A DNA stretch of 64,000 nucleotides from Ruminococcaceae bacterium D5 (GTDB lineage: Bacteria; Bacillota; Clostridia; Oscillospirales; Ruminococcaceae). A program made the translations under genes and the position numbers. The stretch is from NCBI GenBank assembly GCA_900113995.1, contig FORK01000001.1:62001-126000 (forward strand), in the 5' to 3' direction. The notes beneath the pieces were generated by a model. The model worked only from the letters and a program-made list of their open reading frames with translations. It was not told the DNA's origin and did not search any database. Shown here piece after piece: positions 63,434 to 64,000 of the stretch. Each line of letters starts with the position of its first letter. Position 1 is the stretch's first letter.

Positions 63434-63649
63434 TTATATCTTGCTTTCGTCAGGCAAAATCTCCATAATATCATCCAGCGTACAATCCATCGCCGCACAT
63501 ATCTTAGCAAGCACCTCGGTGGTGACATGGCCGCCTTTTCCCATTTTGGTGACGGAAGCCGTACTGATACCGGCTTTCGTGCAGAGGTCTTTTTTCTTCA
63601 TGTCTTTGTCGATCAGCATTTTCCAGAGCTTTTTATAACTGACTGCCAT
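63434..63649 (-). CDS. XRE-family regulator heading the helicase cassette
   Basis: 71 residues from 63649 (GGAGA upstream). KLWKMLIDKDMKKKDLCTKAGISTASVTKMGKGGHVTTEVLAKICAAMDCTLDDIMEI is a compact Cro/CI helix-turn-helix of the YozG type. It lies 91 bases before the first cassette gene in the same direction. Small regulators in this place commonly keep defence operons quiet. Confidence 0.85.
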   Translation of the reverse strand: MAVSYKKLWKMLIDKDMKKKDLCTKAGISTASVTKMGKGGHVTTEVLAKICAAMDCTLDDIMEILPDESKI

Positions 63650-63979
63650 AAGGAATCTCCTCCTGATAAACAAAATGTGCCCTGCCGTTTGGCAGAGCAC
63701 TAATTCATTGTGCTTGCAGCCAAGCGCAACAGCGCTTAGCAGCGTTGTAAATAATTATGACACAAGTTTCGACAAATTACAATACGAAATGATTTATCCG
63801 CATGATTTTTCAAAAATATTTTGGAAATAATCGCATCCGTTGCCATTTCGGTAGCCCAGCTGTCTGTGCCGCTCTTGTTATCATCTCATTTCTCTGATTA
63901 TAACTGAGGTTTATCAAAAATATAGGGCTTGGGAGTATCCCAAATGATAAAATGCACGCTTGGACGGAGGGGGCAGCGC
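63650..63979 (-). promoter_or_regulatory. Upstream region of the cassette with promoter and hairpin
   Basis: On the minus strand TTGTAA and CATAAT are 17 bases apart (within about 63745-63775), a plausible promoter. A 9-base stem TGCTCTGCC / GGCAGGGCA lies in the leader (63677-63698). No further gene is seen in the stretch. Confidence 0.5.
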
Positions 63980-64000
63980 ATGCATTTTTTCGGTGTGTAC
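63980..64000 (+). CDS. Start of a plus-strand gene running off the window
   Basis: ATG at 63980, preceded by GGAGGGGG, encodes MHFFGVY to the window end. Too short to identify. Divergent from the cassette. Confidence 0.35.

Overview
The window looks like chromosome of a spore-forming, gut-type member of the Clostridia, most likely Oscillospiraceae/Ruminococcaceae. It combines GC-rich core genes with many mosaic mobile elements of the kind found in human-gut Firmicutes. Spore formation is inferred from the 3' half of sigK at 41694-42059. No rRNA, tRNA, CRISPR array or DDE insertion sequence was recognised.

Layout. (1) 1-3190 is core chromosome: an ABC-F ATPase (partial), an AEC-family transporter and rlmD. 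(2) 3190 to about 17.4 kb is an integrated mobilizable element in the 3' end of rlmD, which gives RlmD a foreign C-terminal tail. It carries a TetR-controlled ABC exporter operon, a SnoaL-like protein, a sigma-like protein, DUF1801, DUF2200 and DUF6076 proteins, a CHC2 primase-like protein, a P4/DUF5906 primase-helicase, a MobV relaxase with a visible oriT, and a large serine recombinase at the right end whose last codons resemble the rlmD 3' end. (3) About 17.4-37.3 kb is a decayed Tn1549-like ICE. It retains ArdC, TTRAP, a Cys-rich VLP protein, two head-to-head relaxase fragments and a truncated recombinase. Its cargo is a caspase + DUF6650 pair, a HEPN protein, an ECF sigma / two-TM protein / PrsW-like operon, and a 1780-residue SLH-anchored surface protein whose C-type-lectin-like repeats vary in a striking codon pattern. 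(4) 37.3-42.06 kb is core chromosome with gene remnants: a diacylglycerol-kinase-like lipid kinase, an ArsC/Spx-like protein, GtrA, racemase and aminotransferase fragments, a phage tail-chaperone-like remnant, and the sigK 3' half. (5) 42.06-64.0 kb and beyond is a skin-like element that splits sigK. A SpoIVCA-type serine recombinase abuts the sigK fragment. Behind it lies an all-minus-strand block of nucleic-acid enzymes that resembles a defence island: an AAA ATPase, a UvrD helicase with a nuclease-like insert, a Myb/SANT-like protein, a PLD-helicase-DUF3427 protein, and a tightly packed cassette of four genes downstream of an HTH regulator. That cassette holds a CoiA-like zinc protein, a coiled-coil protein with a broken P-loop, an unknown protein and a 1748-residue DEAH helicase with DUF1998.

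How they work together. The strongest candidate for an undescribed system is the HTH plus four-gene DUF1998-helicase cassette, with its helicase neighbours, inside a sporulation-gene-splitting element. It resembles DISARM and Druantia in logic (a giant SF2 helicase with DUF1998), but I could not assign it to either. Second is the caspase/DUF6650 pair, which lies between copies of a conserved hairpin. Third is the sigma/PrsW/surface-protein locus: two paralogous membrane proteins link a regulated-proteolysis operon to an adhesin whose repeats look like diversity-generating-retroelement targets, although no reverse transcriptase is visible here.

All coordinates come from reading the sequence by eye. 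Family names are from memory; no database search was run.
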